Assembly (NCBI GenBank): GCA_021779335.1
Contig: JAJYAW010000049.1
Span: 1-11,748 of the forward strand
Source of the DNA: Myxococcales bacterium
GTDB lineage: Bacteria; Myxococcota; Myxococcia; Myxococcales; Anaeromyxobacteraceae
Reading direction: 5' to 3'
DNA length: 11,748 nt
Shown: positions 1-7,486 of the stretch, piece after piece
Layout: the number at the start of each line of letters is the position of its first letter
How positions within the stretch are numbered: the first letter of the stretch is position 1
Notes under the pieces: model-generated
Told to the model about the DNA's origin: nothing
The model's input: the letters and a program-made list of their open reading frames with translations, nothing else
Databases searched by the model: none
Made by a program: the position numbers and the translations under genes

Positions 1-733
1 TGGTGACCGACCGCATGGCGGTCACCTCCTCCTCGGTGAGGTCGCGCCAGTGGCCCGGGCGGAGCCGGGCCACCGTGACGCCGCCGAACTCGGGCCGGAA
101 GAGCCGCAGCACCGGCAGCCCCACCGCCTCGCAGAGCCGCTTGACGAAGTGGTTGCGCCCCTCCCCCACCACGATCTTCACCCAGGTGTTCTTCTCCGCC
201 TTCTCGTGGACCTCGGCGACGAGGGCCTTGGCCGGGCCGTCCTCCAGGCGCACCCCCTCGCACATCCGGCGCAGGGCGGCCGGATCCGGGTCGCCCTTGG
301 TCTTGACGAGGTAGACGCGCCGGTGGCCGAAGCTCGGGTGGGCCAGCCGGTTGGCCAGCTCGCCGTCGTCGGTGAAGAGCAGCGCCCCCTCGGCGTCGTA
401 GTCGAGCCGCCCGACCGGGAAGACCCGCTCCTTCACGCCGCCGAGGTAGCCGCGGGCGGTGGGGCGCCCCTGCGGATCGGCGAGCGTGGTGACGCACCCG
501 GGCGGCTTGTAGAGGAGGACGTAGCGGCGGCTCGCCTTGCGCTCCACCGGCGCGCCGTCCACCACCACCAGGTCCCGCCCCGGGTCGACCTTGGTGCCGA
601 GCTCGGTGATCACCTTGCCGTTCACGCGGACGCGGCCGGACTGGATGATCTCCTCCGCCTTGCGGCGCGAGGCCATCCCGGCGTCGGCGAGGAACTTCTG
701 CAGCCGGACCGTGGCGCTGGGGTTCTTCTTCAT
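1..733 (-). CDS. rluB: 23S rRNA pseudouridine synthase, RluB/RsuA family (3' end outside window)
   Basis: Converts a specific uridine in large-subunit rRNA to pseudouridine; RluB acts on a 23S uridine near the peptidyl-transferase region, while the sister family RsuA acts on 16S rRNA. The 244 visible codons begin MKKNPSATVRLQKFLADAGM. An S4 RNA-binding domain spans about residues 9-55 (ASRRKAEEII, then GRVRVNGK). The catalytic motif GRLDYDAEGALLFTDDGEL lies at 109-126, with D111 the expected nucleophile. The late family motif reads EGRNHFVKRL (191-200), where most members have GRNRQVRR. The ATG at 731-733 overlaps the scpB TGA (730-732) in an ATGA junction, without a strong ribosome binding site, so translational coupling to scpB is likely. 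The frame is still open at base 1. RluB is preferred over RsuA, RluE or RluF because of the scpAB neighbourhood, but the substrate position cannot be read from sequence alone. Confidence 0.88.
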   Translation of the reverse strand, partial: MKKNPSATVRLQKFLADAGMASRRKAEEIIQSGRVRVNGKVITELGTKVDPGRDLVVVDGAPVERKASRRYVLLYKPPGCVTTLADPQGRPTARGYLGGVKERVFPVGRLDYDAEGALLFTDDGELANRLAHPSFGHRRVYLVKTKGDPDPAALRRMCEGVRLEDGPAKALVAEVHEKAEKNTWVKIVVGEGRNHFVKRLCEAVGLPVLRLFRPEFGGVTVARLRPGHWRDLTEEEVTAMRSVT

Positions 734-1707
734 GGCGTGGCCGGCTCGTCCTCGCCCGGCTCCTCCTTCGGCGTCAGGGCGGCCGAGGCGGCCAGCCCCA
801 CGGCTTCGGCCTTCTCGAGCGCCTGCTCCAGCTCCGCCAGGGCCTGGTCCGACTCGGCCTGCCTGGCCTCCAGCCTGGCCTCGAGCGTGGCGTCGGTGAG
901 CTCGTCCACCAGCCCGGAGATGGGCGGCTCGGCCTGCTGCTCCACGATCTCGCGGTGCTCCACCGAGAGCTCGTGGAACTCGCGCAGCGTGGGGAGCGAG
1001 GCCAGGTCCTTGAGCGCGAAGAACTCCAGGAACTCGCGGGTGGTGCCGTAGAGGATGGGGCGTCCCGGCTCCTCCTTCTTGCCCAGGATCTTGATGAGCT
1101 TGCGCTCCAGCAGCGCCTTGACCACGGCGCCGCAGTCGACCGCCCGGATCTCCTCCACCTCGGGGCGCGTCACCGGCTGGCGGTAGGCGATGATGGCCAG
1201 GGTCTCCAGCGCGGCGCGGGTGAGCCGCTGCGGCTTCACCTTGAGGAAGCGGCGGGCGAAGGCCGAGTTGTCCGGCGAGGAGCGGAGCTGCCAGCCGCCG
1301 GCCACCTCGTGGAGCACCACGCCGCAGACGCCCTCGCGGTAGTGGCCGGAGAGCTTGTCGAGCGCCTTCTCCAGCCGCTCCGCCTCGACGCCGGAGGCCT
1401 GGCGCAGCTCCTCCACCGTGAGCGGGCGCTCGGCCAGGAAGAGGAGCGTCTCCACCACCGTCCGGACCCGGTCGGCGCTGAGCCGCCTGGCGGCCGCCGC
1501 CAGCTTCTCGAACGGCTCCTCCTTCTCGTCGGAGACGTCGATGTCGGCCGGCTCAACCTCGTCGAGGGCCGGGTCGCTCTTGGCCTCCTCGGCCGCCTGC
1601 AGCGCCTGCAGCTCGTCGGCGGAGACGCCGCCGGCGCCGGCCGGTGCGGGGGCCGCCTCCGGCGGGGGGGCGCCCGCGGCGCCTGCCGGCTGGCTGGGGT
1701 CGGTCAT
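730..1707 (-). CDS. scpB: Segregation and condensation protein ScpB
   Basis: Winged-helix (kleisin-associated, 'kite') subunit of the SMC-ScpA-ScpB condensin, which compacts and separates newly replicated chromosomes in the cytoplasm. The conserved core is at about residues 78-245: RVRTVVETLLFLAERPLTVE, LETLAIIAYRQPVTRPEVEE, then GRPILYGTTREFLEFFALKD. At 325 aa it is much longer than a typical ScpB (about 180-200 aa). The extra length is a roughly 77-residue N-terminal tail rich in Ala, Pro and Glu and a roughly 80-residue C-terminal tail that includes an Ala/Glu/Leu-rich probable coiled coil (about 272-302). The ATG at 1705-1707 overlaps the scpA stop (ATGA), and AGGAGG lies 7 nt upstream (1715-1720), which fixes the start. 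A run of seven Gs on the plus strand at 1664-1670 falls in the low-complexity N-terminal tail. Confidence 0.95.
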   Translation of the reverse strand: MTDPSQPAGAAGAPPPEAAPAPAGAGGVSADELQALQAAEEAKSDPALDEVEPADIDVSDEKEEPFEKLAAAARRLSADRVRTVVETLLFLAERPLTVEELRQASGVEAERLEKALDKLSGHYREGVCGVVLHEVAGGWQLRSSPDNSAFARRFLKVKPQRLTRAALETLAIIAYRQPVTRPEVEEIRAVDCGAVVKALLERKLIKILGKKEEPGRPILYGTTREFLEFFALKDLASLPTLREFHELSVEHREIVEQQAEPPISGLVDELTDATLEARLEARQAESDQALAELEQALEKAEAVGLAASAALTPKEEPGEDEPATP

Positions 1708-2624
1708 CGGTAGTCCTCCTGCGCGCCGGCGGGCGTCCCGTCGCCGAGGGTGTCCTTCGCCTCGACCAGGATCTCCGCCCCGGGCACGCCGGCCTCGTCG
1801 ATCGAGGCCTGGTAGATGCGGATGAGCTTGAGCTTGGCCATCTCCAGGATGGCCAGGAAGGTGGCGATGACGGCCGAGCGGGTGTGGGGCGCGTCGGCCG
1901 GGCCGGCCAGCAGCTCCTCGAAGGTGGCCCGCCGGTGGAGCCGGAGCACCTCCACCACCCGGGCGATGGCGTCGGTGATGCTGAGCCTGTCGGTGAAGAC
2001 CTCGTGCTGCCGCTCCGGCCTGGCGTTCTTGAGCGCCCGGGCCAGGGCCTCGATGAGCTTGAAGACCGAGACGTCGGCCAGCCCCTCCGGGCCGTCGCCC
2101 CCGATGCGCTCGGCGCGGGCCCGCCGGGTGAAGACGGTCCGGTCCAGGATGTCGCGCTGGCCCAGCTCCTCGCCGGCCGCCTTGTACTTCTGGAAGACGA
2201 GGAGCCGCCGCACCAGCTCGGCGCGCGGGTCGACGCCGGCCTCCTCGGGCGAGGCGGCGTCCTCGGCCACCTCGGTGCGCGGCAGGAGCAGCTTGCTCTT
2301 CATGAGCATGAGCTGCGCCGCCATGTCGAGGAAGCCGCCGGCCAGGTCGATGTCGAGGACGCGGAGGAGCTCGAGGGTCTGCAGGTAGCTCTCGGTGATG
2401 CGGGCGATGGGGATGTCGAAGAGATCGACCTGGTGCTCCTTGACCAGGTGGAGGAGCAGGTCGAGCGGCCCCTCGAAGGGGGCCTGGCCGGCCTTGAAGG
2501 GCGGCAGCGAGACGCGGAAGGCGTCGGCCGGCCTGGCGGCGCCGTCGCCGAGGGCTCCGGCCGAGCGCGGCGCGGCCGACTCCCCGGCGCCCGTGGCGCC
2601 CAGCTCTCCCTGCTCGGTGGACAT
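1704..2624 (-). CDS. scpA: Segregation and condensation protein ScpA (kleisin)
   Basis: Kleisin subunit that bridges the two SMC heads and recruits ScpB, closing the bacterial condensin ring. The N-terminal SMC-neck-binding helices carry the family signature FEGPLDLLLHL (50-60), followed by MAAQLMLMKSKLLLP (101-115). A variable middle linker covers about 118-210, and a C-terminal winged helix that binds the SMC cap covers about 212-272 (ITDAIARVVEVL, then VIATFLAILEMAKLKLI). Length is 306 aa; a low-complexity Ala/Gly/Ser leader of about 36 residues precedes the domain. It starts 30 nt after the trpS stop; the upstream sequence has only a weak purine stretch (GAGGGGGCGG), so the exact start is less certain than the gene. 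It overlaps scpB by 4 nt, consistent with near-equal synthesis of the two partners. Confidence 0.95.
   Translation of the reverse strand: MSTEQGELGATGAGESAAPRSAGALGDGAARPADAFRVSLPPFKAGQAPFEGPLDLLLHLVKEHQVDLFDIPIARITESYLQTLELLRVLDIDLAGGFLDMAAQLMLMKSKLLLPRTEVAEDAASPEEAGVDPRAELVRRLLVFQKYKAAGEELGQRDILDRTVFTRRARAERIGGDGPEGLADVSVFKLIEALARALKNARPERQHEVFTDRLSITDAIARVVEVLRLHRRATFEELLAGPADAPHTRSAVIATFLAILEMAKLKLIRIYQASIDEAGVPGAEILVEAKDTLGDGTPAGAQEDYR
1715..1720 (-). promoter_or_regulatory. Ribosome binding site of scpB
   Basis: On the minus strand AGGAGG lies 7 nt before the scpB ATG, inside the last codons of scpA. It is the best-matching Shine-Dalgarno sequence in this gene cluster and decides the scpB start. 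Confidence 0.8.
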
Positions 2625-2654
2625 CGACGCTCTGCCGCCCCCTCTGCGAGGAGC

Positions 2655-3650
<996 letters not shown>

Positions 3651-3663
3651 GGGATCCGGGGCG

Positions 3664-4317
3664 TCAGGCCAGCGCGACGACGCGGGCCAGGTCGAGCAGG
3701 AGCGAGAAGAGCCTGTTGATGGGGCCGGACACCAGCCGGCCGCCGTAGAGGACCACGGGGATGAGCAGGAACAGGGAGAACTGCTCGAGCTGGTGCCACT
3801 GCTGCTGCAGCCGGTAGGGCAGCAGCCAGGCCACGATGCGGCTGCCGTCGAGCGGCGGCACCGGCAGCAAGTTGAACACCGCCAGGCTCACGTTCATCTG
3901 CAGGAGGCCGACCAGGAAGATCCTGGCCGGGCTCCCCCGGTCCACCAGGTCCGGGGCGAGGCGCAGCCCGAGGCCGAGCAGCACGGCCGCGACGACGGCC
4001 AGCAGCACGTTGGAGAGCGGCCCCGCCGACGCGGTGATGGCCATGCCCCGCGACATGGAGACGTCGCGGCGGAAGCGGGCCGGGTTCACCGGCACCGGCT
4101 TGGCCCAGCCGAACGGGATGGGCGAGAAGAGCGGCAGGAGGATCGTGCCGATGACGTCGATGTGGGCGAGCGGGTTGAGGGTCATCCGCCCCGCGCGCGA
4201 GGCGGTGTCGTCCCCGAGCTTCCACGCGCTCCAGGCGTGGGCAAACTCGTGGAAGGACAGGGACAAAATGGAGATGGGCAGCCACAGCAGCCGCCCTGCC
4301 AGATCGAAGCCGAACAA
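3664..4317 (-). CDS. Site-2 protease family (M50) integral membrane metalloprotease
   Basis: A short M50 peptidase of the kind that cleaves within the membrane; the substrate is unknown. The zinc-binding HEFAH sits at residues 23-27 at the end of the first hydrophobic segment, and the third zinc ligand is expected at D157 in FNLLPVPPLDG (148-158). A conserved SAGPLSN segment lies at 97-103. Hydrophobic segments at about 8-22, 50-65, 94-120, 134-150 and 178-195 suggest a multi-pass protein. There is no PDZ domain, so it belongs with the small S2P proteins rather than with RseP. The start is TTG (4315-4317): an in-frame TAA lies 11 codons upstream and no ATG or GTG precedes the HEXXH. GAGG stands 9 nt before the TTG. 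It heads the trpS-scpA-scpB-rluB cluster. The similar placement beside trpS/scpAB in other genomes is from memory. Confidence 0.9.
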   Translation of the reverse strand: MFGFDLAGRLLWLPISILSLSFHEFAHAWSAWKLGDDTASRAGRMTLNPLAHIDVIGTILLPLFSPIPFGWAKPVPVNPARFRRDVSMSRGMAITASAGPLSNVLLAVVAAVLLGLGLRLAPDLVDRGSPARIFLVGLLQMNVSLAVFNLLPVPPLDGSRIVAWLLPYRLQQQWHQLEQFSLFLLIPVVLYGGRLVSGPINRLFSLLLDLARVVALA

Positions 4318-4344
4318 AGGGGAGTACCTCGCAGAAAGAACCGT

Positions 4345-4373
4345 GGTTTAGCAGCGCTGCGCCCGGGGGTCAA
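4345..4373 (-). promoter_or_regulatory. Candidate sigma-70-type promoter for the M50-trpS-scpAB-rluB cluster
   Basis: On the minus strand TTGACC (4368-4373; 5 of 6 to the -35 consensus) is followed after exactly 17 nt by TAAACC (4345-4350; 3 of 6 to the -10 consensus). Transcription would begin about 20 nt before the TTG start of the M50 gene. The site lies in the 139-bp gap after xerD, the largest gap in the window, and in its most AT-rich part. The weak -10 keeps confidence moderate. Confidence 0.45.
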
Positions 4374-4456
4374 CGCGCCAGAACCCGGCCGGAAGCCCTG
4401 TCGGGTCGCGGGGTTCGGCGCCCAAGGACCCTGGCCTGCGCCGCCCGGACGTCCCC

Positions 4457-5356
4457 TCAGGCCCGCGGGTGGAACTTCTCGTAGAGCCGGCGCGCCTGGC
4501 TGGTCTCGACCAGCGTGTAGATCTGGGTGGTGGCCACGTCGGCGTGCCCGAGCATGGCCTGGACCGCGCGCAGATCGGCGCCGCCCGCCAGCAGGTGGGT
4601 GGCGAAGGAGTGGCGGAGCTTGTGGGGCGAGATGCGCCGGCGGATGCCGATCTTGCGGGCGCACCTGTCGAGCAGCTTGGCGAAGCCGTGGCGGGTCATG
4701 CGGCCGCCCAGGGCGGTGACGAAGAGGTCCCTGGAGCGCCGCCCCTTGAGCAGCCGGTCGCGGGCCCCGCCGGAGAGGTAGGCCTTGACCGACTCGGCCG
4801 CCGGCGCCCCCACCGGCACCAGCCGCTCCTTGTTCCCCTTCCCCCGCGCCACCAGCACGCGGGACTCGAGATCCACGTCGTTGAGCTGCAGCCCGACCAG
4901 CTCGGAGACGCGCAGGCCGGTGGCGTAGAGCAGCTCGAGCATGGCCCGGTCGCGCCGCCCGGTGGCGCTGCGCGGATCCGGCGCCAGCAGCAGCCGGGCG
5001 CACTCGTCGGGCGACAGCGGCGACGGGAGGCCTCGCCCCGGGCGCGGCGAGTCGATCTCGTCCGACGGGTCCAGCGGGGTGAGCCGCTCCGTCGCCAGCA
5101 GCTTGTGGAAGGTCCGGATGGCGGAGAGGGCGCGGGCCTGCGAGCGCGGGGAGAGCCCCCGCTCGGTCAGCTCCACGAGGTGGGCCTGGATCTCGCCCCG
5201 ACCGACCTGGGCCCAGCCGGTGCACCCCAGCCGCTCGAGGTGGTCGAGGTAGCGGCGCAGATCGCTCCCGTAGGCCTCCACCGAGTTGTGCGCCAGCCCC
5301 CTCTCCACCCGCAGGTGCGTCAGGAAGAGATCGAGGGCGGGCTCCAGGGGGGACAT
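4457..5356 (-). CDS. xerD: Site-specific tyrosine recombinase XerD
   Basis: Tyrosine recombinase that, with XerC, resolves chromosome dimers at dif under FtsK control. An N-terminal SAM-like DNA-binding domain covers about residues 5-90, and the catalytic domain about 112-295. All six active-site residues are visible: R149 (ATGLRVSEL), K173 (GKGNKERLVP), H245 and R248 (SPHKLRHSFATHLL), H271 (LGHADVATTQIY) and the nucleophile Y280. Each is exactly one position beyond its equivalent in E. coli XerD, and the 299-aa length and the C-terminal ending FHPRA also point to XerD rather than XerC. Start is ATG at 5354-5356; no strong Shine-Dalgarno is seen. It sits downstream of the argG terminator hairpin and 139 bp before the M50 gene, so it is probably transcribed separately. 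No dif-like site is visible in the window. Confidence 0.93.
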   Translation of the reverse strand: MSPLEPALDLFLTHLRVERGLAHNSVEAYGSDLRRYLDHLERLGCTGWAQVGRGEIQAHLVELTERGLSPRSQARALSAIRTFHKLLATERLTPLDPSDEIDSPRPGRGLPSPLSPDECARLLLAPDPRSATGRRDRAMLELLYATGLRVSELVGLQLNDVDLESRVLVARGKGNKERLVPVGAPAAESVKAYLSGGARDRLLKGRRSRDLFVTALGGRMTRHGFAKLLDRCARKIGIRRRISPHKLRHSFATHLLAGGADLRAVQAMLGHADVATTQIYTLVETSQARRLYEKFHPRA

Positions 5357-5363
5357 CGCACCG

Positions 5364-5391
5364 ACGATATCGCCCGTCCCGGCCGGCGCAA
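5364..5391 (-). promoter_or_regulatory. Weak candidate promoter for xerD
   Basis: Minus-strand TTGCGC (5386-5391) and TATCGT (5364-5369; 4 of 6 to TATAAT) are separated by 16 nt, between the argG terminator and xerD. The predicted start point falls at or just before the xerD ATG, implying a leaderless or nearly leaderless message, in agreement with the missing Shine-Dalgarno. The -35 match is poor, so this is tentative. Confidence 0.25.
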
Positions 5392-5400
5392 GAAACGGGA

Positions 5401-5424
5401 CGGGGCCCGCCAGGGCGGGCCCCG
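5401..5424 (-). terminator. Probable intrinsic terminator downstream of argG
   Basis: A perfect 10-bp inverted repeat (CGGGGCCCGC / GCGGGCCCCG) with a 4-nt loop begins 26 nt after the argG stop. On the minus strand it is followed by TCCCGTTTCTTG, a modest T-rich run for such a GC-rich genome. A second 8-bp inverted pair, ACGGGACG at 5395-5402 and CGTCCCGT at 5454-5461, overlaps the hairpin foot and the argG stop region and may be an alternative fold. The position between argG and xerD fits termination of the upstream unit. Confidence 0.7.
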
Positions 5425-5450
5425 CGGCGTCGCCTGCCGGGTGGGGGCGC

Positions 5451-6806
5451 CTACGTCCCGTCCTCCTTGGCCCCCAGCAGCGCGCCCAGGCTCGGGCCGC
5501 CGGGCCCGGCGCCCAGCGCGCGCAGGGCGTCGAGGTGGTGCAGCAGCAGCGCCCGGTTGTCGCCCACCGAGAGGTTCTGCAGCTCGAGGGCGCCGATGCG
5601 GTCCTCCGGCGTGAAGGCCGGGTCCGCGACCCGCTCCATGGACAGCTTCTCCGGCGCGTAGCTCATGTACTGGGCCCGGGTGTTGAGGAAGGTCCAGTCG
5701 TCGCCGCGGCGCAGCTCCACCGTCACCTCGCCGGTGACGGCCGGGGCCACCCAGCGGGTCAGGGCGTCGCGCAGCATGAGGGCCTCGGGGTCGTACCACT
5801 TGCCCTCGTAGAGCAGCCGGCCCAGCCGGCGCCCCAGGGTGAAGTAGAGGTCCAGCGTGTTCTCGTTGTGGATGGCCGAGAGGAGCCGCTCGTAGGACAG
5901 GTGGAGCAGCGCCATGCCCGGCGCCTCGTAGACGCCGCGGCTCTTGGCGTCGATGACCCGGTTCTCGATCTGGTCGCTCATGCCGAGGCCGTGGCGGCCG
6001 CCGATCCGGTTGGCCTCCAGGAAGAGCTCGTAGGGGGAGGCGAAGCGCCGGCCGTTGATGGCCGCGGGCTGCCCCTGCTCCCAGGTGACGGTGATCTCCT
6101 CGGCGGCGATGGCCACCTCGGGCCGCCAGTGCGCCACGCCCATGATCGGGCTGACGATCCGCATGGAGGAGTCGAGCCGCTCCAGGTCCTTGGCCTCGTG
6201 GGTGGCGCCCAGCACGTTGGCGTCGGTGGAGTAGGCCTTCTCGGTCCCCATCTTGTAGGGGAGCCTGCGCCGCTCCAGGTACTCGCTCATCTCCTTGCGG
6301 CCGCCGAAGGCCGTCACGAAGGCCTGGTCGAGCCAGGGCTTGTAGATGCGGAGCGCGGGGTTGACGAGGATGCCGTACCGGTAGAACCGCTGGATGTCGT
6401 TCCCCTTGTGCGTCGAGCCGTCGCCGAAGACGTTGACGCCGTCCTCGCGCATGGCCGTCACGATGGCCGTGGTGGTGACGGCCCGCCCCAGCGGCGTGGT
6501 GTTGAAGTACTTCTTGCTGCCGGAGGAGAGGTGGAAGGCGCCGCACTGGATGGCGCTGATCCCCTCGCGCACCATCGCCTCGCGGCAGTCGAGCAGGCGC
6601 GCCTTCACCGCGCCGTGGGCGAGCGCGATGGGCGGGATGTCGGCCGGGTTGGCCTCGTCGGGCTGGGCCAGGTCGGCGGTGTAGGCGTGGACCGCCATGC
6701 CCTGCTCGGACATCCAGGCCACGGCGCACCGGGTGTCGAGGCCACCGGAGAAGGCGATGCCCACGGCGGTGCCCTTGGGCGGGAGCGACTTGTAGATTCT
6801 GGACAT
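5451..6806 (-). CDS. argG: Argininosuccinate synthase (long, E. coli type)
   Basis: Joins citrulline and aspartate using ATP to form argininosuccinate, the penultimate step of arginine synthesis, in the cytoplasm. The ATP PP-loop SGGLDT is at residues 20-25. Further family segments include QPDE, AIQCGAFH, YFNTTPLGRAV, GDGSTHKGNDI, EKAYSTDANVLGATHEAKDL and IGGRHGLGMSDQIENR. It resembles the roughly 450-aa E. coli enzyme along its whole length rather than the roughly 400-aa form of most bacteria. I chose ATG at 6804-6806 (451 aa), because MSRIYKSLP aligns with the E. coli N terminus; a GTG at 6840-6842 would add 12 residues. Neither has a convincing ribosome binding site. It follows mlaC by 48 nt (12 nt if the GTG is used) and is followed by a terminator-like hairpin. 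No argH or other arginine gene is present in the window. Confidence 0.96.
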   Translation of the reverse strand: MSRIYKSLPPKGTAVGIAFSGGLDTRCAVAWMSEQGMAVHAYTADLAQPDEANPADIPPIALAHGAVKARLLDCREAMVREGISAIQCGAFHLSSGSKKYFNTTPLGRAVTTTAIVTAMREDGVNVFGDGSTHKGNDIQRFYRYGILVNPALRIYKPWLDQAFVTAFGGRKEMSEYLERRRLPYKMGTEKAYSTDANVLGATHEAKDLERLDSSMRIVSPIMGVAHWRPEVAIAAEEITVTWEQGQPAAINGRRFASPYELFLEANRIGGRHGLGMSDQIENRVIDAKSRGVYEAPGMALLHLSYERLLSAIHNENTLDLYFTLGRRLGRLLYEGKWYDPEALMLRDALTRWVAPAVTGEVTVELRRGDDWTFLNTRAQYMSYAPEKLSMERVADPAFTPEDRIGALELQNLSVGDNRALLLHHLDALRALGAGPGGPSLGALLGAKEDGT

Positions 6807-6854
6807 GGCCCGGAGGTAGCAGAAATCCGGGCGCGGTTCCACCTCGGCCGTCGG

Positions 6855-7475
6855 TCAGCGCGGGCGGGCCTGCGCCTGCCGCTCGGCCTCCAGCTGGGCC
6901 AGCAGCCGCTTCATCCCGCCCAGCGCGAGGAGCTGCGGGAACTGCTCCTGGTAGCCCTCCAGGATGGCCAGCCCCGCCACGGTGGCGTCGGAGACGCGCC
7001 AGCGCCCGTCGCGGCCGCGCGCCATGCGGAGCTCGAGCGGCACCTGCGCCTGGCCGGAGGTGACGGTGACCCTCAGCTCGGCGTCGGCGCCGGCCTGCCG
7101 CGCCAGGGTGACGGCGGTGCTGGCCTCGCCCCCGGGCCGGAGGCGGGGCAGGTAGGTGGCCTCCAGGAGCGCGCGCAGCGCCTTCACGAGCGCGGCGCGG
7201 TCGGCCGGCTGCTGGCGGGCCCAGTGGCGCCCCAGGCTGCGGCGCGCCAGCTCCTGGTAGTCGACGTACTCGGCGACCAGGGGGCCGAGCCGCGGGCCGG
7301 CCTCGCCCGCGGACAGCGCCGCCCGCAGCCGGGCCTCGCCCTGCCGGAGCGTGGCGACCGGATCCGCCGGCCCCCCCCGCGGCGCCGCGCTGGCGGTCGC
7401 GTGCGGACCTGCGGGAACGACCGGCACCGCCAGGAGCAGCCCGGCCGCGACGAGGAGGGGGGCGGCGAGCGGCAC
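6855..7475 (-). CDS. mlaC: MlaC/Ttg2D-family periplasmic phospholipid-binding protein
   Basis: MlaC proteins shuttle phospholipids across the periplasm between the MlaA outer-membrane complex and the MlaFEDB inner-membrane ABC transporter. Family features are VDYQELARRSLGRHW (71-85), ADRAALVKALRALLEATY (91-108), GRWRVSDATVAGLAI (157-171) and YQEQFPQLLALGGMKRLL (175-192). A hydrophobic leader (residues 2-22) with possible cleavage near ATASA (26-30) suggests export; the region before it has no Lys or Arg, which is unusual. Length is 206 aa, normal for the family. Start is GTG at 7473-7475; a G-rich stretch (AGGGGG) overlapping the upstream yciO stop could serve as ribosome binding site. No mlaA, mlaD, mlaE or mlaF lies nearby, so its role here is inferred from the fold alone. 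An 8-base G/C tract (7371-7378) encodes the early mature region. Confidence 0.8.
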   Translation of the reverse strand: MPLAAPLLVAAGLLLAVPVVPAGPHATASAAPRGGPADPVATLRQGEARLRAALSAGEAGPRLGPLVAEYVDYQELARRSLGRHWARQQPADRAALVKALRALLEATYLPRLRPGGEASTAVTLARQAGADAELRVTVTSGQAQVPLELRMARGRDGRWRVSDATVAGLAILEGYQEQFPQLLALGGMKRLLAQLEAERQAQARPR

Positions 7476-7486
7476 GGCGGCGCCCC

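Noticed and set aside
2..26. 8-bp inverted repeat GGTGACCG / CGGTCACC near the left edge
   Set aside because: Lies in well-conserved rluB coding sequence, has a 9-nt loop and short arms, and is expected by chance in GC-rich DNA.
4381..4416. Inverted pair GAACCC / GGGTTC downstream of xerD as a terminator
   Set aside because: Only 6 bp with a 24-nt loop and no T-rich run on the minus strand; too weak beside the argG hairpin.
5720..5740. 8-bp stem with 5-nt loop in argG
   Set aside because: Encodes a normal argG segment (PAVTGEV); arm length is within chance for this composition.
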